NCBI RefSeq assembly: GCF_008039875.1
Contig: NZ_VRUU01000028.1
Coordinates: 1 to 50,589 of the forward strand
DNA from: Methylobacterium sp. WL119
Lineage (GTDB): Bacteria > Pseudomonadota > Alphaproteobacteria > Rhizobiales > Beijerinckiaceae
DNA length: 50,589 nucleotides
Direction: 5' to 3'
Under the pieces are notes generated by a model. That model saw nothing but the letters and a program-made list of their open reading frames with translations, did not search any database and had not been told where the DNA came from. The position numbers and the translations under genes are program-made. Of this stretch, positions 1 to 8,361 are shown one piece after another (position 1 is the stretch's first letter; each line of letters opens with the position of its first letter).

Positions 1-290
1 GGCGGGGTGAGCGCGGCGCCGAGGGGCGCGCCCTGACGGTCCGCGCCGGCCTCCGGGCCCAGCATCGGCCGGGGATCGAACAGGGGGGCGAGGGCGGTCG
101 ACCCGGTGCTGCGGGCCTGGAGGCTCGCGACCTGCGGCACCGGCTCGGTCCCGCCGCCCGGCGGCACGCCCTCGAGGGTGACGAGGCAGAGCAGGGCGGC
201 GAGCGTGTTGCGAAGGATCGGGTGGCGGCGTGCCCGCCGGCGGCGGGCGGGACGCGTGAGGCCGCAGGAGGAGCGCGGGTGATGAGGCAT
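1..290 (-). CDS. Hypothetical exported protein, N-terminal part only (runs off left edge)
   Basis: An open minus-strand frame starts at ATG 290 and continues without a stop to the window edge, giving 96 codons. The first 27 or so residues are Arg/His-rich. They are followed by a short hydrophobic stretch (NTLAALLCLVTLEGVPP), so an N-in signal peptide or membrane anchor is likely, and then by Pro/Gly/Ala-rich low-complexity sequence. No catalytic motif is visible in this part and no family is recognised. The start is weak because no good Shine-Dalgarno sequence is seen. The charged and then hydrophobic N-terminus is the main reason to accept it. Confidence 0.5.
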   Translation of the reverse strand, partial: MPHHPRSSCGLTRPARRRRARRHPILRNTLAALLCLVTLEGVPPGGGTEPVPQVASLQARSTGSTALAPLFDPRPMLGPEAGADRQGAPLGAALTP

Positions 291-651
291 GCGGACTCGA
301 CTCGAAGGCGACCCGGTGCCCGCAGCCGCGCAGCGTCCGGCCCGCGCCCGCGACGGATCGGCGGGCGGCGGGCCGGCCGATGGGGTCGGCCGTGCGGGGA
401 TCGAGAGAACTGCGACTGATCCGTATTGGGCGCGCGTTTGGTTAATCCGCCCCTAAGCCGCCGGCCGACGCGTGCGGATCGCGCGCGAAAACCCGCGAGA
501 CCCGTGCGCCGGCGCGGCGATGATCGGCAGCGTCTCGCTCGACCCGCTCGACCCGCGCGGCGCGGGGATAAGCGGGGGCATGCGCATGCACGCGAACGTG
601 TTGCCGCTTCGTTCTTGCCGAGCCGGCCCCGAATCGGCGATACCGTCGCGC
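291..651. other. Gene-free interval between two divergent genes
   Basis: About 360 bp separate the left-edge minus-strand gene from the small plus-strand gene at 652. Frames that cross it are Arg/Pro-rich shadows without start-site support. It presumably holds divergent promoters. The only element noticed is TTAA, seven bases, CTAA at 442-456, which is one mismatch from a CtrA-type box. No RNA gene or strong hairpin was recognised. Confidence 0.5.
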
Positions 652-1005
652 ATGCGGATGCCCGTCCTCGCTGTCCTCCTGTCCCTGAACGCTCTGCCCT
701 GCGCGGCTGCGCAGGCGCCGCGGGCGGCCGACCCGGCGGCGCTGGAGCAGGCGTGGCGCGACTGCGTGCGGGAAGCCTATGCGCACCAGCCGCCGGCCCA
801 GGGGCGCGCCGGCTCGCAGCGCAACGCCCTCGACGAATGCAAGGAGCGCGAGGACGCCGTCGTCGCGGCGCTGATGGCCGCCCGCGACGTCGAGGCCGGA
901 CGCGATGCCCGCTCGCTGCCGGCCCGTGCCCGCGCCTGGGCGGCCTCGGTCGCCGCCTACGTCGTCGACCCGGTCTCGTCCTGGATCGCGATGCTGCGCA
1001 ACTGA
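652..1005 (+). CDS. Small hypothetical secreted protein
   Basis: A 117-residue protein with a convincing signal peptide (MRMPVLAVLLSLNALPCAAAQA, cleavage probably after one of the AxA positions near 17-20). The mature part is Ala/Arg-rich and mostly helical, with two Cys (WRDCVRE and DECKERED) that could form a disulfide in the periplasm. A second weakly hydrophobic stretch lies near the C-terminus (WAASVAAYVVDPVSSWIAML). The start at 652, or 658 two codons later, was chosen because the frame upstream is not signal-like. There is no strong ribosome-binding site. Family and function are not recognised. Confidence 0.55.
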   Translation: MRMPVLAVLLSLNALPCAAAQAPRAADPAALEQAWRDCVREAYAHQPPAQGRAGSQRNALDECKEREDAVVAALMAARDVEAGRDARSLPARARAWAASVAAYVVDPVSSWIAMLRN

Positions 1006-1080
1006 GCGCCGGCAATTCCCGCGCCGACGGCGGCCGGGTCGTTCAGAGGATCGGATGCATCTGCCGGGCGCGCCCGCGCG

Positions 1081-2505
1081 TCACCGCCCGTAGACGTCCT
1101 CGACGCGGATGATGTCGTCCTCGCCGGTATAGGAGCCGACCTGGACCTCGATCAGCTCGAGCGGGATCCTGCCGGGGTTGGTCAGGCGGTGCAGCGAGCC
1201 GATCGGCAGGTACACCGCCTCGTTCTCGTGGACGAGGACGAGGCGCTCGCCCAGCGTCACCTCCGCCGTGCCCTTCACCACCACCCAGTGCTCGGCGCGG
1301 TGATGGTGCTTCTGCAGCGACAGGCGCCCGCCCGGCGTCACCATGATGCGCTTGACCTGGAAGCGCTCGCCGATGTCGACGCGCTGGTACCAGCCCCAGG
1401 GCCGGTACATCCGCCGGTGCGCGTCGGCCTCCGGATGGGCCCGGGCCCGCAGCACCCCGACCAGCTCCTTGACCCGGCCCGACTGCGACTTCGAGGCGAC
1501 CAGCACCGCATCGGGGGTCGCCACCACCACCACGTCGTCGAGGCCGACCACCGTGGTCAGCCCCTCGCCCTCGCTGTGCACCAGGCTGTTGCGCGTGCCC
1601 AGGAGCTCGACCCGGCCGCGCACCGCGTTGCCGGCGGCGTCCTGCGGCAGCACCTGCCAGACCGCGTCCCAGGTGCCGACGTCCGACCACGGGAACGACA
1701 CCGGCAGCACGCCGGCGCGCGTCGTGCGCTCCATCACCGCGTAGTCGATCGAGATCTTGGGCGCCTGCCCGAACGCCGCCGCGTCCAGGCGGACGAAGTC
1801 GAGGTCGACGCCGGCCCGCTCCAGCGCCGCGCGGGCGGCGGAGAGCACCGCGGGCGCGTGCGCCTCGAGCTCGGCCAGCATCAGGTCGGCCCGGAACAGG
1901 AAGTAGCCCGAGTTCCACAGGGCGCCCTCCGCGATCAGCGCGGCGGCGCCCTCCGCATCCGGCTTCTCGACGAAGCGCGCCACCGCGAAGGCGCCCTCGG
2001 CCTCCGGCAGCGCCCCCCCGCGGCGGATGTAGCCGTAATCGGTCGCCGGGCGCGTCGGCTCGATGCCGAGCGTCATGGTGTAGCCGGCCCGCGCGCCGAC
2101 CGCCGCCGTGCGCACGGCGGCGGCGAAGGCCGGCACGTCGCCGATCACGTGGTCGGCGGCCATGATCAGCACCACCGCCTCCGGGTCTGCCTTGGCCGCG
2201 TGCAAGGCCGCCACCGCCACGGCGGCGGCCGAGTCGCGCCCCTCCGGCTCTAGGATGATGTCGGCGGACATCCCGGCCTGGGCCAGCTGCTCGGCGACGA
2301 TGAAGCGCGACTCGGCCGCCGCGATCACCGCCGGCCGGGCGAAGACCGCCGCGTCGCCCACCCGCCGCGCGGTGGCCTGGAACGTCGACTCCGACGCGTC
2401 CACCAGCCGCGCGAACTGCTTCGGCATGCTCTCGCGCGATACCGGCCACAGCCGCGTGCCCGAGCCGCCGCACAGGATCACGGGCAGGATGCGGGCGGTG
2501 CTCAT
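1081..2505 (-). CDS. manC: Mannose-1-phosphate guanylyltransferase / mannose-6-phosphate isomerase
   Basis: This 474-residue protein is a type II PMI/GMP enzyme. It makes GDP-mannose from mannose-1-phosphate and GTP in the cytoplasm, for exopolysaccharide or lipopolysaccharide sugars. The nucleotidyltransferase signature GGSGTRLWP sits at about residues 13-21, with AADHVI near 117 and FVEKP near 178. The C-terminal cupin domain begins near PWGWY and carries QKHHHRAEHW and PIGSLHRL, the isomerase metal-site region. An AGGAG sequence lies eight bases before ATG 2505. It stands alone here: no glycosyltransferases flank it, and the upstream same-strand gene is a phosphohydrolase 158 bp away. Confidence 0.93.
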   Translation of the reverse strand: MSTARILPVILCGGSGTRLWPVSRESMPKQFARLVDASESTFQATARRVGDAAVFARPAVIAAAESRFIVAEQLAQAGMSADIILEPEGRDSAAAVAVAALHAAKADPEAVVLIMAADHVIGDVPAFAAAVRTAAVGARAGYTMTLGIEPTRPATDYGYIRRGGALPEAEGAFAVARFVEKPDAEGAAALIAEGALWNSGYFLFRADLMLAELEAHAPAVLSAARAALERAGVDLDFVRLDAAAFGQAPKISIDYAVMERTTRAGVLPVSFPWSDVGTWDAVWQVLPQDAAGNAVRGRVELLGTRNSLVHSEGEGLTTVVGLDDVVVVATPDAVLVASKSQSGRVKELVGVLRARAHPEADAHRRMYRPWGWYQRVDIGERFQVKRIMVTPGGRLSLQKHHHRAEHWVVVKGTAEVTLGERLVLVHENEAVYLPIGSLHRLTNPGRIPLELIEVQVGSYTGEDDIIRVEDVYGR

Positions 2506-2525
2506 CGGACGACTCCTGTTCCTGG

Positions 2526-2547
2526 GACCGGGCCGCACGGCCCGGTC
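2526..2547. terminator. GC-rich hairpin between the phosphohydrolase gene and manC
   Basis: A perfect inverted repeat of ten base pairs (GACCGGGCCG and its complement) with a two-base centre lies downstream of the phosphohydrolase stop and 20 bp upstream of manC. No T-run follows on the minus strand, so it is not a canonical intrinsic terminator. It may halt transcription weakly, stabilise an mRNA end or affect manC expression. Confidence 0.4.
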
Positions 2548-2662
2548 TCGGCGAACCCACGGTAGCGCCCGCGCCGCCGCGAGGCGACTCGATGCCGGTC
2601 CGGCCGGCCGCGAATCCGTCGTGATGGCAAACGCCCGGCGTCGGGCGCCTCGGCCGGCGGCC

Positions 2663-4462
2663 TCACTCCAGCCCGAACGTCCGCCCCGGGAACCCGGCCG
2701 CATCGAAGTAGCGCTGGTCCCCGACCTGCTGGAAGCGCAGCACCGTGGTCAGGCCCGCCGGCGACGGTTCCGAGCGGAGCGTGCCGGCCTGCGCCTGCGG
2801 CACCGGAGCCTCCCGCATCGCCTCCCGCATCGGGCGGCCGATCAGGCGGCCCTTGGCGGGGATCTCGAGCTTGAGCAGGGCGGCGAGCGTCTGCCCGACA
2901 TCGGCGTTGCTCACCGGCAGCGGGTCGACGAAGCCGGCCTTGAAGCTCGGGCCGATCGCGGCCATGAAGTTGTGGGTGTCGGCCCGGCTGAAGCTGCCGT
3001 GCATGCCCTGGCCCTGCTGCAGCGCCGTGTCGGCGACCTCGACGACGCAGGTCTCCGGGTTGGCGCAGCCGGTGCTGTACGAGCGGAAGTTGACGACGAT
3101 CGCCGGCGTCGGCGTCGCGGCCTCGCCCTTCAGGTTCACCGCCGAGAGCGGCAGCGTGCCGGGGAAGCGCCCGAGCGCGTCGTCGACGAAGAGGCCGCTG
3201 ACGTAGTCCTGCGCCAGGAGCGCCGCGATCGTGCGCGCGGCGAGCGCCCTGTCGCCCTTCGGCAGGTAGACGAGGTCCGAGCCGCCGTTGACCGCGACGA
3301 CGAGGTCCGGCGCCTTCGGGTCGGGGCCGAGCAGCGCGTTGCCGAGCTTCGGCCGCTGGCCGGCGAGGACGGGGGCGGCGCTCGCATCGGGCTCGTGCAG
3401 CGGCAGGCCGAGGGCGGCCGCGAGGTCGAGCGCGAGGAAGCCCGGCGGCAGCTGCCCCGCGGGCACGCCGGGAAGCGCGGTCTTCGCCGACGGGCTCGTC
3501 GCGCTCTCCTTCGAGATGGTCGAGAAGCCGTGGTCGGCGGCGACGACGATGTCGGTGGTGTCGGCCAGCCCGAGCGCGTCCAGCGCCCGGCGCAGCGCCG
3601 CGAGGTTGTCGTCGGCGTTGCGGATGCCGGCGAGCGAGGTCGGCCCGTTGATGCCGGGCACGAGCTTGCCGAGGCTGTCGCCGTGGTTGTGCTGCACGGC
3701 GTCCGGGTCGCGCGACCAGTAGACCAGCACGAACGGTTTTCCGCGGGCCTTGAACAGCGGCAGCACGACCTTCGTGGCGACGTCGACGAAGTAGGCCTGC
3801 TGCGCGACGTTGGCGACCAGCGTGCCCGGCGTCGTCGCGTCGCCGGCCTTGCCGTTCTCCCCGCGCGAGGGGGCGGCCAGCGGCAGGCCGCCGGCCGCCA
3901 GCAGGCCCCGCATCTCGGCGCTGAAGGGGATGCCGCGCGCCGAGCCGGTGTCGTCGTCGACGATGATCGTCGGGGCGCCGTCGCGGCTGGTGTTGTCGAA
4001 ATTGAGGGTCGGCCCGAGCTTGCCGATCGCCGCGGTGCTGATCCCGGCCTTGGCGGCGGCCCGCAGCACCGTCTCCTCGTTGAGCCAGTCGCCGTTGAAG
4101 AAGCCGTTCATCTCGCCGAGCACCGCATCGTTCTCGACGAAGGGCGTCACCGTCCCGTTCTGCGCCGCGACCGGCTTGCCGACGTAGATCGTGTTCGAGA
4201 AGTCGCCGGTGTCGCCGAGGTGGTGGCCGGTCGCCATCGCCGAGCCGTTGGCGGTGGTGAAGGTCGGGAACAGCGAATGGCTGTTGGCGAGGTTCACGCC
4301 CTGGTCGCGCAGCGCCGCCATGGCGGGCGCGGTCTCCGGGGTGACCATCCCGGCGCGCATCCCGTCGGGGACGAACAGGATCACGTTGCGGGGGCGCTCG
4401 GCCGCCGCGGCGGCGGTGCCGAGCAGGCCGGCGACGATGACGCCGTTGAGGATCGCACGCAT
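2663..4462 (-). CDS. Exported alkaline-phosphatase-superfamily phosphohydrolase (type I phosphodiesterase-like)
   Basis: A 599-residue protein with a signal peptide (about MRAILNGVIVAGLLGTAAAAA), so it acts in the periplasm or outside the cell. The fold signature is visible in order: a metal-binding Asp in ILFVPDGMR just after the signal; a probable nucleophile Thr in PTFTTANGSAMATGH; Asp/His ligands in DPDAVQHNHGDS; the DH pair in VVAADHGFS; and a late His in THNFMAAIGP. This pattern suits metal-dependent phosphodiesterases or nucleotide pyrophosphatases, but the substrate cannot be told from sequence. A TTCAGGAGA ribosome-binding site precedes ATG 4462. The next same-strand gene upstream is 146 bp away. 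Confidence 0.82.
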   Translation of the reverse strand: MRAILNGVIVAGLLGTAAAAAERPRNVILFVPDGMRAGMVTPETAPAMAALRDQGVNLANSHSLFPTFTTANGSAMATGHHLGDTGDFSNTIYVGKPVAAQNGTVTPFVENDAVLGEMNGFFNGDWLNEETVLRAAAKAGISTAAIGKLGPTLNFDNTSRDGAPTIIVDDDTGSARGIPFSAEMRGLLAAGGLPLAAPSRGENGKAGDATTPGTLVANVAQQAYFVDVATKVVLPLFKARGKPFVLVYWSRDPDAVQHNHGDSLGKLVPGINGPTSLAGIRNADDNLAALRRALDALGLADTTDIVVAADHGFSTISKESATSPSAKTALPGVPAGQLPPGFLALDLAAALGLPLHEPDASAAPVLAGQRPKLGNALLGPDPKAPDLVVAVNGGSDLVYLPKGDRALAARTIAALLAQDYVSGLFVDDALGRFPGTLPLSAVNLKGEAATPTPAIVVNFRSYSTGCANPETCVVEVADTALQQGQGMHGSFSRADTHNFMAAIGPSFKAGFVDPLPVSNADVGQTLAALLKLEIPAKGRLIGRPMREAMREAPVPQAQAGTLRSEPSPAGLTTVLRFQQVGDQRYFDAAGFPGRTFGLE

Positions 4463-4608
4463 CGCCGTCGTCTCCTGAAGCGCCGGCTGGAACGCGGCTC
4501 GGGGCCGCTTCTCCCCACGTCCCCATGACGTCCGTGTGACGACGAACGCGGGCGGGGCGGCGGGCGGGTCGGAATCCCCGGCCCGCCCGCGCGATCGGGG
4601 CGCGACGC

Positions 4609-5280
4609 CTACATCGGCGGTGTCAGCCCGTCCTTGCCGACGGCGACCCGGCGGGCGCTCAACGCGCTGCCGTCGCGGGCCGCGGTGACGAAGGCCTTGG
4701 CGCCGGGCTTCAGGACCGCCCGGTCGGCCGGCTCGAAGGTCACCACCGGCACCTGGGGCGGCACGACCACCGTCTGCGCGCCGTCCTTGTAGGTCACGGT
4801 CAGCGTGCGCTCCCCGCCGCCGGCGGCGCTGGCCGACACGGTGCCGTTGGTCATCGCGCTCTTCACCCGGGGGGCCGGGGCGTCGGCCTTGACCGTGCCA
4901 TTGGTCATGGCGCTCTTCACCCGGGCGCCGCCGGCGGTGGTGTCGGGGATCGCGTCCCAGCCGTAATGGCCCTCGCCGGTGCCGCGCATGGCTTCGGGGA
5001 ACAGCACGACCTCGATCGCGGTGCGCGGGCTCTCGCCCTTGGTGGCGGTGCCGATGAAGGTGCCCTCCTTCACGTCGTCGAGGCTGGCCTTGACCACCGA
5101 GACGAACTTGGTGTCGTCGCCGAGCGCGATCGTCTCCGACACGCCGTCGATGGTCTTCAGGGTGATCGCGCCGGGCGCGACCGCCTCGATCGTGCCGCGC
5201 AGGCGCTCGACGACCGGGGCGGCCTGGGCGCCGCCGATCGACAGGAGGCCGGCGAGGGCGAGAAGCGGGAGGCGTGTCAT
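4609..5280 (-). CDS. Hypothetical periplasmic protein with a duplicated RVKSAMTNGTV segment
   Basis: A 223-residue protein with a clear signal peptide (MTRLPLLALAGLLSIGGAQA). The next 80 or so residues (LRGTIEAVAPGAITLKTIDG) resemble small OB-like or DUF5666-like periplasmic domains that repeat 'metal or substrate-dependent property' type beta strands, but no family is assigned firmly. The motif RVKSAMTNGTV occurs twice, 18 residues apart, as an in-frame tandem duplication. A C-terminal beta-rich part follows (VTFEPADRAVLKPGAKAFV). It could share a promoter region with the phosphohydrolase downstream on the same strand. No catalytic residues are recognisable. Confidence 0.75.
   Translation of the reverse strand: MTRLPLLALAGLLSIGGAQAAPVVERLRGTIEAVAPGAITLKTIDGVSETIALGDDTKFVSVVKASLDDVKEGTFIGTATKGESPRTAIEVVLFPEAMRGTGEGHYGWDAIPDTTAGGARVKSAMTNGTVKADAPAPRVKSAMTNGTVSASAAGGGERTLTVTYKDGAQTVVVPPQVPVVTFEPADRAVLKPGAKAFVTAARDGSALSARRVAVGKDGLTPPM
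4841..4923 (-). repeat. Direct repeat inside the periplasmic protein gene
   Basis: Two 29-bp copies at 4841-4869 and 4895-4923 differ at two positions and have a 54-bp period, which is 18 codons. They encode the two RVKSAMTNGTV segments. The reading frame is kept, so the gain or loss of a unit would leave the protein intact. Confidence 0.85.
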
Positions 5281-5502
5281 GAGGGTCCTGTCGTTGGGAA
5301 GGCCCGACCATCCGGCACGATCGTCCGAAAGCCTGCGGCTGCGGCCCGACCGCTATCATGCCGGCACCGGGCCCGGCACCCGCCGGCCGGCGCGGCCATC
5401 CGCCTCGCCGGGGCTCGGCCGCGGGGCCTTGCCGCGAAACCTTTCCGGCCGATCTGGTGTTCGAACCGACGGGCCTTTCGCTCGCTCCACCATCGGACAG
5501 GC

Positions 5503-6825
5503 ATGCAGATCCACCTCGACGCGGTCGGCGGCATGGCCGGCGACATGTTCGTCGCCGCCCTCCTCGACGCCTTTCCCGAGCACACCGAGGGCGTGTCGGC
5601 GAGCGTCCGCGCGGCGAGCCGGGCGGGCGTCGCCTGCCGCGTGCTGCCGCACAACGACGGCGTGCTCCAGGGCAGCCGCTTCCTGGTCTCCGGGCCCGGC
5701 GAGCCCGGTCCCGCGCCGCAGGGCGCGGACCGGCACGCGCACGGCCATCACGCGCACGGCCCCCACGATCACGATCCTGCGCACGGCTCGTCGCACGCCC
5801 ACGCCCACGCGGGCGACCACGGTCACGATCACCGCCCGTGGTCCGAGATCCGCGTCGCGCTCGAACGCGCCGATCTCGAAGCGGCGGTGCGTGGGCACGC
5901 GCTCGCGATCTTCGGCCACCTCGCCGAGGCGGAGGCGCGCGTGCACGGCATCGCGGTCGAGCAGGTGGCGTTCCACGAGGTCGGCGCCTGGGATTCGATC
6001 GCCGACATCGTCGCCGCCGCCCACCTCGTCGCCGCGCTCGGCGCCACGCGATGGAGCGTCGGCGCCCTCCCCCTCGGCTCCGGGATGGTGCGCACGCAGC
6101 ACGGCCTGCTGCCGGTACCGGCCCCGGCGACCGCGCTGCTGCTCGACGGCTTCCCGACCCGCGACGACGGCGTGCCGGGCGAGCGGGTGACGCCCACCGG
6201 CGCCGCGATCCTGCGCCATCTCTGCGGCGGGGCCGGATCGGCGCCGAGCGGCCCGCGTCGTCTCGGGCGCTCCGGCGTCGGCTTCGGCACCAGGCGCCTG
6301 CCCGGCCTGAGCAACTGCGTGCGGGTGCTCGCCTTCGATGACGCGGCCCCGATGGCGGCGCTGGAGACGCATCCGGACCATCGCACGATCGCGGTGATCG
6401 AGTTCGAGGTCGACGACCAGTCCGGCGAGGACTTGGCCATGGGGCTCGACCGCCTGCGGATGCGGGACGACGTGCTCGACGTCGTGCAGATGCCGGTCTT
6501 CGGCAAGAAGGGCCGGATGATGGCGCATGTCCGCCTGCTCGCCCGCGCCGACGCCCTCGATGCCGTGGTCGCCGCGTGCTTCTCCGAGACCGCGACGATC
6601 GGCCTGCGCCACGCGCTCGTCGCCGGCCGCGCCCTGCCCCGCCGGGCCACGACCGTCGCGGTCGAAGGCCGGGACGTGCGGGTCAAGCTCGCGGAGCGGC
6701 CGGGCGGGCGCACCGCCAAGGCCGAGGCCGACGACGCCCGGTCGCTCGGCGGCCACGCCGCCCGGGCCGCCCTGCGCCGCGAGGCCGAGCGGATCGCCCT
6801 CGAGAGCCCGGAGCCGACGTCGTGA
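5503..6825 (+). CDS. larC: Nickel-pincer cofactor biosynthesis protein LarC
   Basis: LarC is the nickel-insertion cyclometallase (DUF111 family) that places Ni into the pyridinium bis-thiocarboxylate nucleotide used by lactate-racemase-type enzymes. The protein is 440 residues and begins with the family-typical MQIHLDAVGGMAGDMF. A His-rich tract at about residues 78-110 contains many HAHG/HDHD elements and is a plausible nickel store. The LarC1 and LarC2 parts are in one uninterrupted frame, unlike Lactobacillus plantarum where a ribosomal frameshift joins them. ATG 5503 was chosen because conserved sequence starts there. The stop overlaps larE by four bases. Confidence 0.93.
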   Translation: MQIHLDAVGGMAGDMFVAALLDAFPEHTEGVSASVRAASRAGVACRVLPHNDGVLQGSRFLVSGPGEPGPAPQGADRHAHGHHAHGPHDHDPAHGSSHAHAHAGDHGHDHRPWSEIRVALERADLEAAVRGHALAIFGHLAEAEARVHGIAVEQVAFHEVGAWDSIADIVAAAHLVAALGATRWSVGALPLGSGMVRTQHGLLPVPAPATALLLDGFPTRDDGVPGERVTPTGAAILRHLCGGAGSAPSGPRRLGRSGVGFGTRRLPGLSNCVRVLAFDDAAPMAALETHPDHRTIAVIEFEVDDQSGEDLAMGLDRLRMRDDVLDVVQMPVFGKKGRMMAHVRLLARADALDAVVAACFSETATIGLRHALVAGRALPRRATTVAVEGRDVRVKLAERPGGRTAKAEADDARSLGGHAARAALRREAERIALESPEPTS

Positions 6826-7652
6826 GCGCCCTTTCCACCCGGCTCGAGGCCGTCCTGCGCGAGATCGGGTCCGTCGCCGTGGCGGTGAGCGGCGGCGTCG
6901 ACAGCCTGACGCTGGCGGCGCTCGCCCATCGCGTGCTCGGCGCCGACGCCGCGCTGATGGTGCATGCCGCCTCCCCCGCCGTGCCGGCGGAAGCCACCGA
7001 CCGCGTCCGCGCCGAGGCGGCGCGCGCCGGCTGGAGCCTGCGGGTGATCGAGGCCGGCGAGTTCTCCGATCCGGCCTATCGCGCCAACCCGGTGAACCGC
7101 TGCTTCTTCTGCAAGACCAATCTCTACGGCGCGATCCGCGGCGTCACCGACCGGCCGATGGTCTCGGGCGCCAACCTCGACGACCTCGGCGAGTACCGGC
7201 CCGGCCTCGACGCCGCGGCCGGCTACGGCGTCCGCCACCCCTACGTCGAGGCCGGCCTCGACAAGGCGGCGGTGCGGCGGCTGAGCCGCGATCTCGGCCT
7301 CGGCGCGGTGGCCGAGCTGCCCTCCGCCCCCTGCCTGTCGAGCCGGGTCGAGACCGGCATCCGCATCGAGCCGGAGGTGCTGGCCTTCATCCACGCGGTC
7401 GAGCGCCGCGTCGGGGCCGCGCTGGCGACCCGGGCGGAGCCGGGCCGCGCCGTGCGTTGCCGCGTGCGCGCCGCGGGGATCGTCGTCGAGCTCGATCCGG
7501 CGAGCCTCGCGGCGCTCGATGCCGGCGGCCGGGACGCGCTCGAAGGCTGGATCGCGGCGCAGGCACCGGGACGCCTCGCCGCGAACGCGGTCCGCTTCGA
7601 GCCCTACCGCACCGGCAGCGCCTTTCTCGTCGGCGGCGGGGCCCGGGCATGA
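6822..7652 (+). CDS. larE: ATP-dependent sulfur transferase LarE
   Basis: LarE (276 residues) adenylylates the carboxylates of the NaAD-derived precursor and inserts sulfur during nickel-pincer nucleotide synthesis. The PP-loop motif SGGVDS is at residues 23-28. Three cysteines are visible where the family places them: Cys94 and Cys97 (NRCFFCKTN) and Cys171 (SAPCLSSR). L. plantarum LarE keeps only the last as a sacrificial sulfur donor. The three-Cys form is associated with a [4Fe-4S] cluster and would allow turnover. It starts with GTG in a GTGA overlap with the larC stop, and its own stop overlaps larB, so translation is probably coupled. Confidence 0.93.
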   Translation: MSALSTRLEAVLREIGSVAVAVSGGVDSLTLAALAHRVLGADAALMVHAASPAVPAEATDRVRAEAARAGWSLRVIEAGEFSDPAYRANPVNRCFFCKTNLYGAIRGVTDRPMVSGANLDDLGEYRPGLDAAAGYGVRHPYVEAGLDKAAVRRLSRDLGLGAVAELPSAPCLSSRVETGIRIEPEVLAFIHAVERRVGAALATRAEPGRAVRCRVRAAGIVVELDPASLAALDAGGRDALEGWIAAQAPGRLAANAVRFEPYRTGSAFLVGGGARA

Positions 7653-8329
7653 GCGTTTCCGACGAGTTCACCCTGGATTTCGCCCGCGCCGAGCGGATCG
7701 GCCTCGAGGAGGCGGTGTTCTGCGCCGGCAAGTCCGCCGCGCAGATCGACGCGATCCTCGCTGCTGCGGTCGAGCGGGAGGCGCGCTTCCTCCTGACCCG
7801 CCTCGACGCGGACAAGCACGCCGCCCTGCAGGCGGCCCACCGCGCGGCGCTGGATTACTGCCCGGTCTCGCGCACCGCCGTCTTCGGTGCTGCCCGTCCG
7901 GTCGAGGGGCCGGCCCGCATCGCCGTGGTCGCGGCCGGCACCTCCGACGTGCCGGTCGCCCGCGAGGCGTTGCGGACGCTGGCCTACCAGGGTTGCGCGG
8001 CGACCCTCGTCGCCGATGTCGGCGTCGCCGGCCTGTGGCGGCTGACCCGGCGCCTCGACGAGATCCGCGCGCATCCGGTGGTGATCTGCGTCGCCGGCAT
8101 GGACGCGGCGCTGCCCAGCGTGCTCGGCGGCCTCGTCGCCGGCGCGGTGATCGGCGTGCCGACCTCGGTCGGCTACGGCGTCGCCGCGGGCGGCCGCACG
8201 GCGCTCGACGCGATGCTCGCGAGCTGCGCCCCCGGCCTCGCGGTCGTCAACATCGACAACGGCTACGGCGCGGCCTGCGCCGCCCTGCGCCTGCTCCACA
8301 CCGCCGAACGCCTCCGGGCGGCCGGCTGA
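7649..8329 (+). CDS. larB: Pyridinium-3,5-biscarboxylic acid mononucleotide synthase LarB
   Basis: LarB (226 residues) carboxylates and hydrolyses nicotinic acid adenine dinucleotide, the first step of nickel-pincer cofactor synthesis. The C-terminal half resembles AIR carboxylase (PurE), with GTSDVPVAREA, CVAGMDAALPSVLGGL and a conserved ending around NIDNGYGAA. ATG 7649 overlaps the larE stop by four bases. The gene order larC-larE-larB gives the complete cofactor pathway, yet larA is not next to it or elsewhere in this window. Confidence 0.93.
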   Translation: MSVSDEFTLDFARAERIGLEEAVFCAGKSAAQIDAILAAAVEREARFLLTRLDADKHAALQAAHRAALDYCPVSRTAVFGAARPVEGPARIAVVAAGTSDVPVAREALRTLAYQGCAATLVADVGVAGLWRLTRRLDEIRAHPVVICVAGMDAALPSVLGGLVAGAVIGVPTSVGYGVAAGGRTALDAMLASCAPGLAVVNIDNGYGAACAALRLLHTAERLRAAG

Positions 8330-8361
8330 ACCGATCCGTCGCCCGAACTTAGGAGAATCCC

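Noticed and set aside
2108..4528. Long plus-strand open frame of about 800 codons
   Set aside because: It runs opposite manC and the phosphohydrolase, both with clear family motifs. Its product is Arg/Ala/His-rich low complexity, as expected from antisense frames in very G+C-rich DNA.
5503..6825. Programmed frameshift in larC
   Set aside because: In L. plantarum larC1 and larC2 are joined by frameshifting, but here both parts are in one continuous frame.
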